From: Ascidiaceihabitans sp.
Lineage (GTDB): Bacteria > Pseudomonadota > Alphaproteobacteria > Rhodobacterales > Rhodobacteraceae
Length of the DNA stretch: 43,088 bases
NCBI GenBank assembly: GCA_028388995.1
Contig: JAOEQC010000010.1
Span: forward strand, 1 to 43,088
Reading direction: 5' to 3'
The notes under the pieces were generated by a model, which worked only from the letters and a program-made list of their open reading frames with translations, had not been told where the DNA came from and did no database searches. Below, in pieces: positions 9,498 to 17,439 of this stretch (the first letter of the stretch is position 1; each line of letters begins with the position of its first letter). Position numbers and translations under genes: made by a program.

Positions 9498-9593
9498 TGA
9501 GCACTGGTCCTTGTCGCCTGTACTATGCATCTCTATACTGGTTTACAGACGATAATGAAACCGGCCATTGGCCGACCATTCGGAGCTTTCCCC

Positions 9594-9917
9594 GTGCAAT
9601 TGCCACCAAAAGTTACAACACGTGCATTCGAACGTCTGGCTGAGATAGGTGCCGCAGATCAGGGCCAAGCTTTGCGCGTCGCGGTTGAGGGCGGTGGCTG
9701 TTCCGGTTTCCAATACGAAATCGCGCTGGATGATCCAAAAGATGACGATTTGATCCTTGAAGGATCAGGGCAGAAAGTTGTGGTGGATTCAATATCTTTG
9801 CCCTTCCTCTCCAACGCAGTTATCGACTTCTCCGAAGAGCTAATCGGGGCACGGTTTGTCATTGAAAACCCGAATGCAACAAGCGCATGTGGTTGTGGAA
9901 CTTCTTTTTCAATGTAA
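9594..9917 (+). CDS. erpA: Iron-sulfur cluster insertion protein, ErpA/IscA type
   Basis: This A-type carrier delivers Fe-S clusters to apoproteins. The three invariant cysteines are present: C36 in GGGCSGF, and C99 and C101 in SACGCGTSF. GTG 9594-9596 is the likely start: GGAG lies 8 bases upstream, and the resulting 107 residues begin QLPPKVTTRAF as in relatives. The in-frame ATG codons at 9525 and 9555 would add a tail with no family match. It diverges from dgt across about 96 bases. The family name ErpA rather than IscA/SufA is from overall resemblance. Confidence 0.88.
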   Translation: MQLPPKVTTRAFERLAEIGAADQGQALRVAVEGGGCSGFQYEIALDDPKDDDLILEGSGQKVVVDSISLPFLSNAVIDFSEELIGARFVIENPNATSACGCGTSFSM

Positions 9918-10981
9918 TGTGTTACACGGCGATATTGACGCGTTAAAACCCTTCAAAAACGCCGAAAAATCATCAGTCTCATTTTGTGCTTGAAATAGCA
10001 TTCTGTATCCTTCTTCGTTAATTTCTCGCTCAACGATAGGACGCGTCACCTCCCAATCGGGAATGCGTTTGGCATCCATTTCCAACAATAGATTAGAAAT
10101 ATTACGAAGCGGACTAGCGGCGACATCACCACGCTGAAATTGCGTCCGACAACCAAGAACCGCCTGCCCCATCCCATCTTGTTTTGCCGTTGTAGCCAAC
10201 CATGAACATTCAAATATTCATGATATGCATCTGTTATGCTTGATGCAGAATTCGTCACAACTTGAAAATCTGCTAAGGACGCCAACACCCAGTTTTCCCA
10301 AATTTGGCCTGGTGTTTCTCCGGTAAATCGGAGTGCCGTGCAAATTTAAGCCAGAAGATCAGCATTTTGATCCAAATATGCGATGATCCCAACGAAATTC
10401 AGGGATTGGATCGCGCCGGCATCCAACTTGGGGTCTCGGCGACCATATTAAGACAAAAAATACGATATGTGTCAGCCCATAAGGCGCTTTTTTGTTTGAC
10501 AGCGCAAATGTGGCTGAGCGATTGATGAATCGGCGCGCAAGAGCGTCCAATCCAGTATCGATTGGAATTTTCTTTCCGCGTCGTGAAAAAAGCCTAAACG
10601 CTTAGCCGCGTTGGAAGTCTGAGAGTTCCGCTTCGGCCAGCCCTTGAATCGCAACCCTTTCGCCTATCTTTTCACCTAAGTTCCCTTTTAGACCAAGGCC
10701 TCCCAGATCAAGGCAAATAGAGAAGTAGAACAGATAATATTGGGCAAAAAAGGCCATGTTCGCGGGCAATTGTTGATAAAACTGCTGATAAATGGCCAAA
10801 GATTTTCTTTGACTGGCGTTCCCGAGCATTCCAGAATGTTCAGCAATTCACCATTCTCTTTCAACTAAAACACATCTTCGATGGTTCTGCGATGGTTCGC
10901 AAAAACATCAATTAAAGCGTCCGCGTTTTGAGGAAATGTTTGTCGGCGCTGGGGTACGCTTAATGAAATTACGTTGGTCAT
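9909..10981 (-). pseudogene. Broken gene, DUF6902-like, partner of the FMS-repeat protein
   Basis: Reading the minus strand from ATG 10979-10981 (MTNVISLSVPQRRQTFPQNA) I can follow one protein of about 357 codons through three frames. Disabling changes are a TAG at codon 39 (10865-10867), a frameshift near 10800-10815, TAA at 10602-10604, a frameshift at the A6 run 10455-10460, TAA at 10448-10450 and 10346-10348, and a frameshift near 10195-10205. The pieces join as LPANMAFFAQYYLFYFSICLDL, then ARRFINRSATFALSNKK, then AYLDQNADLLA, then WLATTAKQDGMGQ, and the last piece ends at TGA 9909. I associate this protein with DUF6902 from memory. It starts 38 bases after the repeat-protein gene, so the two formed one operon. 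The function is unknown. Confidence 0.8.
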
Positions 10982-11019
10982 ATTTTGCCCTCTTAAATTA
11001 AACATGCCTTGGCAGTTGG

Positions 11020-11286
11020 TTAGGCGCCGGACATAAACAGCGAAGTCAAATCACCACTTTCTTTAAACGACGTTGTCGGGGCGGATTCAGACATAAACAT
11101 TCCAGTGTCATCACCGCCTTTCATTTCCGGCCTAAACCTTGACATGAAAAGGTATGTCGCATCGCCCAAGAAGCCATCAGACGCTGTAGGGACTGAGCAG
11201 GACATGAACATTTCAACATCGTCACCACCCATCATACCTGCTTGAGGTATTGTAAATTGTGTCTCAACTTTACGTAGCGCAGTCAT
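11020..11286 (-). CDS. 88-residue protein of four GD...FMS repeats (DUF6749-like)
   Basis: This intact short frame has a GGGGA ribosome-binding site 8 bases before its ATG. The protein contains four copies of G-D-x-x-x-[ML]-F-M-S: GDDVEMFMS (21-29), GDATYLFMS (41-49), GDDTGMFMS (58-66) and GDLTSLFMS (78-86), spaced 20, 17 and 20 residues. It has no signal peptide or membrane helix and one cysteine. I associate it from memory with a small Rhodobacteraceae family annotated DUF6749, whose role is not known to me. Acidic-plus-hydrophobic repeats could be docking motifs for a partner (inference). The natural candidate partner, directly downstream, is a pseudogene here. Confidence 0.8.
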   Translation of the reverse strand: MTALRKVETQFTIPQAGMMGGDDVEMFMSCSVPTASDGFLGDATYLFMSRFRPEMKGGDDTGMFMSESAPTTSFKESGDLTSLFMSGA

Positions 11287-11388
11287 TTTGAAATTCCCCA
11301 GTTTGTTAAGTTAATCGCACCTAAAAAGATTGTTCTTGAAGTTGCATTTTAATACCCTTTTTCTTCTCATGATTGTGCAAACGTTGAC

Positions 11389-11397
11389 TTATCCACA
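11389..11397 (+). promoter_or_regulatory. Perfect DnaA-box match TTATCCACA
   Basis: TTATCCACA matches the DnaA-box consensus TTAT[C/A]CACA exactly. It lies 102 bases upstream of the minus-strand repeat gene and 246 bases upstream of xth. A near match follows 76 bases away, and both are followed by GGTG. One 9-mer alone could be chance. Confidence 0.45.
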
Positions 11398-11464
11398 GGT
11401 GCGGCACAGCCGACTTCGTTGAAAGTGTTTAGCTTTAGGTCGAATTGCAAAGTTTGAAAAAATG

Positions 11465-11473
11465 TTGTCCACA
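11465..11473 (+). promoter_or_regulatory. Near DnaA-box TTGTCCACA
   Basis: It differs from the DnaA-box consensus at the third base only and shares the extension TCCACAGGTG with the perfect box at 11389. The following 40 bases are AT-rich. Confidence 0.35.
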
Positions 11474-11642
11474 GGTGTAACTTATTCGAACACTAACCCT
11501 CTGTTAACAAACACTGATTACTCCATAGTAAGATTCTCAAAATCACCACTCATTTCAACTCGATCTCAAGATGCTCCTCTGCCCTTGCTCAGCGGCAGGT
11601 CTTGAGCGATAGCTTATTCATCAAAAAATCAGGAGTACCGTC

Positions 11643-12452
11643 ATGAAGATTGCCTCATTCAACATCAACGGCATCAAAGCACGCATAAATGCGCTTCCAG
11701 AATGGCTGGACGAAGCACAACCTGATGTCGCTTTGCTCCAAGAAATCAAATCTACGGACGAAGCATTCCCACGCGAGATCTTTGAAGACCACGGATATAT
11801 CGTCGAAACGCACGGACAAAAATCATTCAACGGGGTTGCTATCCTGTCTAAATTACCACTTGAAGATGTGCGCCGTGGCCTGCCCGGTGACGACAATGAC
11901 GAACAAGCGCGTTGGATTGAAGCTACTGTCGTCGGTGAAAAAGGTGCGGTTCGTATCTGTGGTTTGTACCTACCTAACGGCAATCCTGTCGATTTAGATG
12001 ATGCTGGAAAACCTGTTGAAGGAGGAAAGTACGCCTATAAATTAGCGTGGATGGACCGTCTTCAGGCACGCGCTGAGGAATTGATGTCAGATGAAATGCC
12101 GTTTTTGATGGCAGGTGACTACAACATAATCGCTCAGCCCGAAGATGCAGCACGCCCGGAAATTTGGGAAGGTGACGCTGCCTGTCGTCCTGAAAGTCTC
12201 GCCACTTATCGCAAACTGGTCAATCTTGGCCTAACCGATGCGACCCTCGCACGTGATCCGCGTGCGGGCCAATATACGTTCTGGGATTATCAAGCAGGCG
12301 CATGGAATAAGAACAACGGTATTCGAATTGACCACTTTCTGCTTAGCCCAGCTTGCGCGGATATGTTGACAGACACAGGGATCGACAAAGACATTCGCGC
12401 CCGTGAAAAACCATCTGACCACGTCCCTATTTGGGTCGACCTAAATGTTTAA
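11643..12452 (+). CDS. xth: Exodeoxyribonuclease III (AP endonuclease)
   Basis: This endonuclease/exonuclease/phosphatase-family enzyme nicks abasic sites and trims 3' ends in base-excision repair. The family residues are visible: N7 in SFNINGIKAR, metal-binding E34 in LLQEIKSTDE, the AGDYNI motif in the middle, and the C-terminal catalytic pair D259-H260 in KPSDHVPIW. At 269 residues the length is normal. An AGGAG site precedes ATG 11643. Its last four bases overlap the end of the convergent flavin monooxygenase gene. Confidence 0.94.
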   Translation: MKIASFNINGIKARINALPEWLDEAQPDVALLQEIKSTDEAFPREIFEDHGYIVETHGQKSFNGVAILSKLPLEDVRRGLPGDDNDEQARWIEATVVGEKGAVRICGLYLPNGNPVDLDDAGKPVEGGKYAYKLAWMDRLQARAEELMSDEMPFLMAGDYNIIAQPEDAARPEIWEGDAACRPESLATYRKLVNLGLTDATLARDPRAGQYTFWDYQAGAWNKNNGIRIDHFLLSPACADMLTDTGIDKDIRAREKPSDHVPIWVDLNV

Positions 12453-13606
12453 CTGCGTCTGTCAGTGACATCGTGCCGGTAAAGCCAATCGAAGGGCTTT
12501 AACATCAGCGATGGTGCGACAATACTAATTGTCTTTAACCCTAAGTGCGCGGCCAAACGGATTGGACCTGAACGCAGGTGATACAGGTTGGCGTTGTCTT
12601 GTGTGGTCTTAACAACTTTAGTCACGCGTTTTAAACGCTGGCTTTGATAACTGCGGATATCACCCGCCTTTAGCGCCCGCCCTAAGACCCACGCATCTTC
12701 CAATGCCATATTCGCCCCCTGGGCCATAAATGGCAACATTGGGTGCGCGGCGTCACCAACCAGTGCAATCCCTTGCTCAAACCACCTTGCAGCAACTGGA
12801 TGGCGAAACAAACCCCATTTAGAAGTCTGTTTAACGGAATCTAGCAATGGCGCAGCTCCTCCCGAAAACTCTGCGAATGTTTCGCGCAATTGATCGGGAT
12901 CGCCATTTTGTCGCCAACCTTCATCCTGCCAATCATCACATTCCTCGACAGCGACCAAATTAACAAACATACCGCCACGCAACGGATATGTGACGATATG
13001 TTTGCCAAGTCCCATGTAAACGCGGGCCTCATTTGGTTGGTCGACAACATTGGGCACAATAGCGCGCCACGCGACTTGTTTTGTAAAGAATGCAGAGGAC
13101 TGGGGGTTGAGCGATGAGCGGGCAACAGAATGGACCCCATCCGCCCCTACAACCAGTTCCGCGCGCAAGACATCGCCATTGGCAAGCACAACCTCGGGTA
13201 TCTCGCCTTTTAGCACCTCAACAACAGATTGGTTCAACTTTATATCTGCAGACGCCCGTTTGGCAGCGCCAGTAAGTGCATCCAACAAATCCGCACGATG
13301 GACGAAATAGTAGGCCTGATCATGGGCCAAACGCTTTAAATCCAAACGCGCAACTTCGCCCGAACGGCGATAATCGCGTAGTGAAACGGCATTGGCCCGC
13401 AATGCACCGCGATTGACCAACTCAGGCTCTAGGCCCAAGGCACGCAACACACACAATCCATTGGGGCTAACTTGAAGACCTGCCCCAATTTCTGTCAGCT
13501 TCGGCGCTTGTTCCAGAACTGTTACAGATGCGCCCATGCGCCCCAACACAGCAGCGGAGGCCATACCGGCGATGCCGCCACCAATCACAATCGCATTGCG
13601 TATCAT
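12449..13606 (-). CDS. FAD-dependent aromatic-ring monooxygenase (salicylate hydroxylase-like)
   Basis: This is a class A flavoprotein monooxygenase. The Rossmann motif IGGGIAGMASAAVLGRMG (from about residue 8) binds FAD. The mid-protein GADGVHS motif is the second FAD/NAD(P)H signature. GDAAHPMLPFMAQGANMALEDA near residue 285 is the third. At 385 residues the length fits salicylate or 3-hydroxybenzoate hydroxylases. No aromatic-degradation genes lie nearby, so the substrate is unknown. The gene follows dksA on the same strand but a terminator separates them. Confidence 0.85.
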   Translation of the reverse strand: MIRNAIVIGGGIAGMASAAVLGRMGASVTVLEQAPKLTEIGAGLQVSPNGLCVLRALGLEPELVNRGALRANAVSLRDYRRSGEVARLDLKRLAHDQAYYFVHRADLLDALTGAAKRASADIKLNQSVVEVLKGEIPEVVLANGDVLRAELVVGADGVHSVARSSLNPQSSAFFTKQVAWRAIVPNVVDQPNEARVYMGLGKHIVTYPLRGGMFVNLVAVEECDDWQDEGWRQNGDPDQLRETFAEFSGGAAPLLDSVKQTSKWGLFRHPVAARWFEQGIALVGDAAHPMLPFMAQGANMALEDAWVLGRALKAGDIRSYQSQRLKRVTKVVKTTQDNANLYHLRSGPIRLAAHLGLKTISIVAPSLMLKPFDWLYRHDVTDRRS

Positions 13607-13624
13607 TTGAAGCCCTTAAATACG

Positions 13625-13656
13625 AAAAAGGCGCAAGGGACTTGCCCTACGCGCCT
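13625..13656 (-). terminator. Intrinsic terminator of dksA
   Basis: On the minus strand a stem AGGCGC/GCGCCT (13629-13634 with 13651-13656) with an inner AGGG/CCCT pairing is followed by a run of five T (13625-13629). It lies about 27 bases after the dksA stop, which is the right place and orientation. Confidence 0.75.
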
Positions 13657-13682
13657 GTAACTTAAATTCTTATCAGCGACGA

Positions 13683-14105
13683 TCAATCGTCACGATGAAC
13701 CTTTTCACGACGCTCGTGACGTTCTTGCGCCTCGAGGCTCATTGTCGCGATCGGACGCGCATCCAGACGCTTTAATGAAATTGGCTCACCTGTAACTGTG
13801 CAATACCCAAATTCATTTTCGTCAATACGACGTAGCGCCGCATCAATCTTGGAAACCAGCTTGCGTTGTCGGTCACGTGTACGTAGCTCAAGCGCGCGAT
13901 CTGTCTCTTCTGAAGCACGGTCGTTTACGTCTGGGATATTACGTGTGCCATCTTGCAATCCTTCGATGGTGTCACGCGTTCCAGCCTGCAACTCGTCTTT
14001 CCAGTTGTTCAACTTGCGGCGAAAATATTCTACCTGAAGATCATTCATGAATGGTTCGTCATCTGCTGGACTATAATCATCCTGTAGAAACCCTGCTTGT
14101 TTCAT
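13683..14105 (-). CDS. dksA: RNA polymerase-binding factor DksA, zinc-ligand-poor form
   Basis: DksA enters the RNA polymerase secondary channel and, with ppGpp, reprograms transcription in starvation. The coiled-coil tip motif D-x-x-D-x-A is present (D59-V-N-D62-R-A64), so polymerase contact should be kept. The globular part follows (GYCTVTGEPISLKRLDARP), but only C102 of the four zinc cysteines remains: the others are T105, S123 and A126. Zinc-independent DksA variants are known, including in Rhodobacter. I start at ATG 14103-14105, which has GGAGG seven to eight bases upstream. The ATG at 14138 would add 11 unfamiliar residues. Confidence 0.92.
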   Translation of the reverse strand: MKQAGFLQDDYSPADDEPFMNDLQVEYFRRKLNNWKDELQAGTRDTIEGLQDGTRNIPDVNDRASEETDRALELRTRDRQRKLVSKIDAALRRIDENEFGYCTVTGEPISLKRLDARPIATMSLEAQERHERREKVHRDD

Positions 14106-14277
14106 ATTGTTCCCCTCCGTTTGGCTTAGGTCATTCATGCACGTTTCCTCATTTTACATAAACATAGCCATCTTCCGCAGCGTCTAACGTAGCGCCTCGT
14201 TATTGTCACTACACAATTCTGCTTAGATATGTCTAAAACCAATGACAGTTAATAAATGCGCACAGACGGAGATTGTT

Positions 14278-15114
14278 ATGAAATTTCAAGGTACCAAAAG
14301 CTACGTTGCAACAGATGACCTTACGATCGCTGTAAACGCAGCTGTAACATTAGAACGCCCCCTCCTTGTCAAAGGTGAACCGGGCACTGGCAAAACAGAA
14401 CTTGCCAAGCAAATCGCGACCTCTTTGGGGGTCCGCATGATCGAATGGAACATCAAATCCACCACCCGTGCGCAACAAGGGTTGTACGAATATGACGCTG
14501 TTTCACGCCTTCGCGACAGCCAATTGGGCGAAGAAAAAGTCCATGACGTTGCCAACTACATCCGCAAAGGAAAACTTTGGGAGGCTTTCGAAGCCAGTGA
14601 AAAGGTTGTGCTATTAATCGACGAAATTGATAAAGCTGACATCGAATTTCCAAATGACCTTTTGCAAGAACTCGATAAGATGGAATTCTTTGTCTACGAA
14701 ACTGGTAAAACGGTCAAAGCGGTGAACCGCCCGATCGTGATCATCACATCAAACAATGAAAAAGAACTGCCAGACGCGTTTCTGCGCCGCTGTTTCTTTC
14801 ACTACATCCGTTTCCCAAACATGGAAACTATGCGTGCAATTGTAGAAGTCCATCACCCTGGGATCAAAGAACAGTTATTAACGACCGCCCTCACCCAGTT
14901 TTTCGATATTCGTGAACAAGCTGGTTTAAAAAAGAAACCATCAACCTCTGAAGTGTTGGATTGGCTTAAGTTGCTGCTGGCCGAGGATATGACAGCCGAA
15001 GACCTAAAATCAGGAACTGCCGCTTTACCCAAACTGCACGGTGCGCTGTTGAAGAACGAACAAGACGTGCATTTGTTCGAACGCATAGCGTTTATGGCGC
15101 GTGGCCAACGCTAG
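14278..15114 (+). CDS. MoxR-family AAA+ ATPase
   Basis: MoxR ATPases act as chaperones that activate metalloenzymes or envelope complexes together with VWA-domain partners. Walker A is GEPGTGKT (residues about 33-40), Walker B is LLIDEI (about 112-117), and the sensor region is IVIITSNNEKELPDAFLRRC. ATG 14278 has a GGAG site seven bases upstream, so I prefer it to the ATG at 14242. The protein is 278 residues long. Its VWA partner (17439-18626) is intact but separated by about 2.3 kb of broken genes, and the pair very probably still works together. It diverges from dksA. Confidence 0.9.
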   Translation: MKFQGTKSYVATDDLTIAVNAAVTLERPLLVKGEPGTGKTELAKQIATSLGVRMIEWNIKSTTRAQQGLYEYDAVSRLRDSQLGEEKVHDVANYIRKGKLWEAFEASEKVVLLIDEIDKADIEFPNDLLQELDKMEFFVYETGKTVKAVNRPIVIITSNNEKELPDAFLRRCFFHYIRFPNMETMRAIVEVHHPGIKEQLLTTALTQFFDIREQAGLKKKPSTSEVLDWLKLLLAEDMTAEDLKSGTAALPKLHGALLKNEQDVHLFERIAFMARGQR

Positions 15115-15452
15115 CAGTTAAATGTGGCGCAGGGGTACCTAACCTCAACTTCAAGCACTCTGCGTTGCCCCACGAATTGTTTTTGACAGAGCGAAAAACC
15201 AATCCACGACCAAGAACTGCAAGGCCAATTGCGGCAATTGCCATATTGTTGCCCGTATTGAATATACTCAATATATCAATTATTTCTCATAAATTAAAAA
15301 GCTGAACCAAAAAAACTACTGCCTCATTTGGGCCACGCCCACTGTAAATTGGAACATGTTGCCTCAAACTTGACTTAATTTCTCCCTAATAAGGTGTGGT
15401 TGAGGGGCTATAAGATCTCCATCAAGGGCTATTTAGTAAGCTGGCAGTACAA
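15115..15452 (+). other. AT-rich intergenic region without a clear gene
   Basis: No frame with a ribosome-binding site is evident. Near 15240-15290 the sequence is strongly AT-rich and includes the imperfect palindrome ATTGAATATACTCAAT (about 15259-15274). On the minus strand a short hydrophobic frame starts MAIAAIGLAVLGRGLVF, which could be a remnant of a membrane protein, but it is too short and isolated to call. Confidence 0.4.
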
Positions 15453-15914
15453 ATGACCAGTGAACCCACACTTGAAGTGCGTCCTTTGCAAGAGTCCGAC
15501 CGGGACGCTTGCGCAGCCCTTTGGTTGGCCTATCTAGATTTTTATAAAACCTCCCTACCTGCGGCTACATTCATCGTTTACTTTGATCGCCTTCTGAGCG
15601 CTGATCCACAGGACTTTAATGGTCTCGTCGCTGTCCTTGATGGCAAGCTGATGGGTCTAACCCATTACTTATTCCACCGTCATGGCTGGAAAGTCAAAAA
15701 CGTTTATTATCTTCAAGATCTATATGCTGATCCATCTTTGCGCGGCATGGGAGTTGGACGTGCACTTATTGAAGGTGTTTACGCCGCCGCTGACGCAAAT
15801 GGGACACCATAGGTTTATTGGTTGAACCAAGGAGAAAACACAGAAGCGCGCAAACTTTATGACCGAATTGCTAAGGTCACCAACTTTATCAAATACGGGA
15901 GGGGCGAAGCATGA
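15453..15914 (+). pseudogene. GNAT acetyltransferase with one in-frame amber codon
   Basis: The frame MTSEPTLEVRPLQESDRDAC begins a GCN5-related N-acetyltransferase. The acetyl-CoA loop is present near residue 98 (SLRGMGVGRALIEG, an R/Q-x-x-G-x-G/A match). TAG at 15810-15812 stops it after 119 residues, but the same frame continues with the expected C-terminal strand (VYWLNQGENTEARKLYDRI) to TGA 15912-15914, overlapping the next ATG as ATGA. Total length would be 153 residues. There is no frameshift, so this is one nonsense change. The product is probably inactive because the missing strand completes the fold, unless the amber is suppressed. The substrate is unknown. Confidence 0.8.
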
Positions 15915-17245
15915 ACCGCATGCGTCGCCTGATCCTGCCGTTAGCTTTGATACTGAGTGCCTGTGTCTCCGTCACCCCTTCAAACACAGCAAACCGTGCG
16001 GCAATTGCCGACAGCACATTCCCACCGATGAAAACGTTCGGGGCCCCGCACCCCTCACGTCCGATCAATCTTTCCGTTTGGAAAGTGGTCGCGACCTGCC
16101 TGTCTTTACGCGCTTTGAGGAACCCATTACAGTGCGTGTTACTGGTGCACCACCACAAAGTCTTGGCTCTGATTTAACAAAATTGCTGCACCGATTGCAG
16201 GCCGAAGAGAATATCAGCATCAGTCATATTTCCGCAAACGCGCAAGCAAATATGACGATTCAAGCGGTAAGCCGCGCAAAAATTCGACGCACATTGCCAC
16301 ATGCTGCATGTTTTGTTGTTCCTAACATCTCAAGCATCGATGAATAACGAAGCGCGCGCCGTACTCTTAAAACAAATTGGGCAAATCTTCAAAAGCGCGA
16401 ACAATTGGCAATATTCTTGCCGAATGATGCAAGTCCCCAAGATGTGCGCAATTGCTTACATGAAGAGTTAGCGCAAGCGATTGGGCTTTTGAACGATCTG
16501 TACCGTCTGCCCGACAGCGTATTTAATGACGACAACGTCCACACTGTTTTAACGAGCTTTGATATGATGTTGCTGAAGGCATACTGCTCGCCTTAACTTC
16601 GTAGTGGTATGAACCGCGGGCAAGTGGTCCAAGTACTGTCACGCGTTTTCAATCGTATCAATCAAGATGGTAACGGACGCGCAGCTAAGTTTCCAACACG
16701 AACGCCAAAGTCATGGGCACAAGCCGTTCAAACAGCACTTGGCCCAGGTAGCAAAACGTCCCAACGTATAACCGCAGCAAACCAAGCATTGAAAATTGCC
16801 AAAGCAATGGGTTGGAGCGATCACCGTTTGGCGTTTGCCCACTATCCAAGTAGTCGCCCTATGCTAGCCTCTTATCCGAAGGCTGCATTTCAACATTTTG
16901 TCGCAGCTGACCATTGTTATGCTGCCACCCCAGATGCAGAACCACATCGGGCATACTTAGCCACTCAATATGCTGCACATGCAGTGTCCAAAGGTGACGG
17001 CGTTCGTGCGCTTACATTGATTGGACCACATATTGATCGCGCGGCGCGCAACAAAAATCGCAGTCCTGCTTTATACCCTTCTGTTACTTCGTGCTGAAGC
17101 TCTTGATCTGACTGGACGTTCTGCAGAAGCACGTACCGTCAGACTGGACAGTCTTGGATGGGCGCGTTACGGCTTTGATCCAGATTGGGCGGTGCGGGCC
17201 AAGTTGCGTGAAATATCATCGCTATCCCCGCTGAAAAAATTCTGA
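15911..17245 (+). pseudogene. Broken DUF2927-type lipoprotein gene
   Basis: The start MNRMRRLILPLALILSACVSV is a lipoprotein signal with an L-S-A-C lipobox. The protein then breaks repeatedly: a deletion and frameshift near 16050-16075 (after MKTFGAPHPSRP), TAA at 16345-16347, TAA at 16594-16596 and a frameshift at the A5 run 17053-17057. The joined pieces (FRLESGRDLPVFTRFEEPI, then CLHEELAQAIGLLNDLYRL, then LGWARYGFDPDWAVRAKLRE) match what I remember of DUF2927 proteins, which sit in this position in relatives. HEELAQAIG resembles a metallopeptidase-like HE motif. It is almost certainly non-functional here. The neighbouring MoxR and VWA genes suggest it belonged to their envelope system. Confidence 0.82.
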
Positions 17246-17271
17246 CTTTAACAGCGTGGGGCTAAACACAT

Positions 17272-17439
17272 ATGATCGTAATCGTTGCAGCACTAATTGG
17301 CGCAATTTTCGGCGGTATCACTGCAAAACGTCGCGGTGGTAATAAACTAGACATCGCTCAATACGCGACAGGCTTTGGAATGGCCTTTGTTGTGGTCGGC
17401 CTGATCGCAACAGTTGTATTGGAACGGATTATTTCCTGA
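17272..17439 (+). CDS. 55-residue two-helix membrane protein before the VWA gene
   Basis: A short frame starts MIVIVAALIGAIFGGITAKR, has a polar middle (RGGNKLDIAQ) and a second hydrophobic segment (residues about 33-50), and ends ERIIS-TGA. The two helices with a basic/polar loop between suggest a small hairpin in the inner membrane. Its stop shares one base with the ATG of the VWA gene (TGATG), which implies coupled translation. I recall a similar small protein in this place in relatives, so it is probably real although no family name comes to mind. It may anchor or assist the MoxR/VWA pair (inference). Confidence 0.7.
   Translation: MIVIVAALIGAIFGGITAKRRGGNKLDIAQYATGFGMAFVVVGLIATVVLERIIS

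Larger units (their letters stand above)
11287..11642 (+). other. Intergenic region between the repeat-protein gene and xth
   Basis: This 356-base non-coding stretch separates two divergent genes, so it must hold both promoters. It is AT-rich. It contains two sequences related to the DnaA box (listed separately). I see no coding frame with a ribosome-binding site and no RNA fold that I would name. Confidence 0.6.

Noticed and set aside
11389-11473. Replication origin
   Set aside because: Only two DnaA-like boxes occur, no repeat-rich unwinding element is clear, and none of the genes usually flanking the alphaproteobacterial origin is present.
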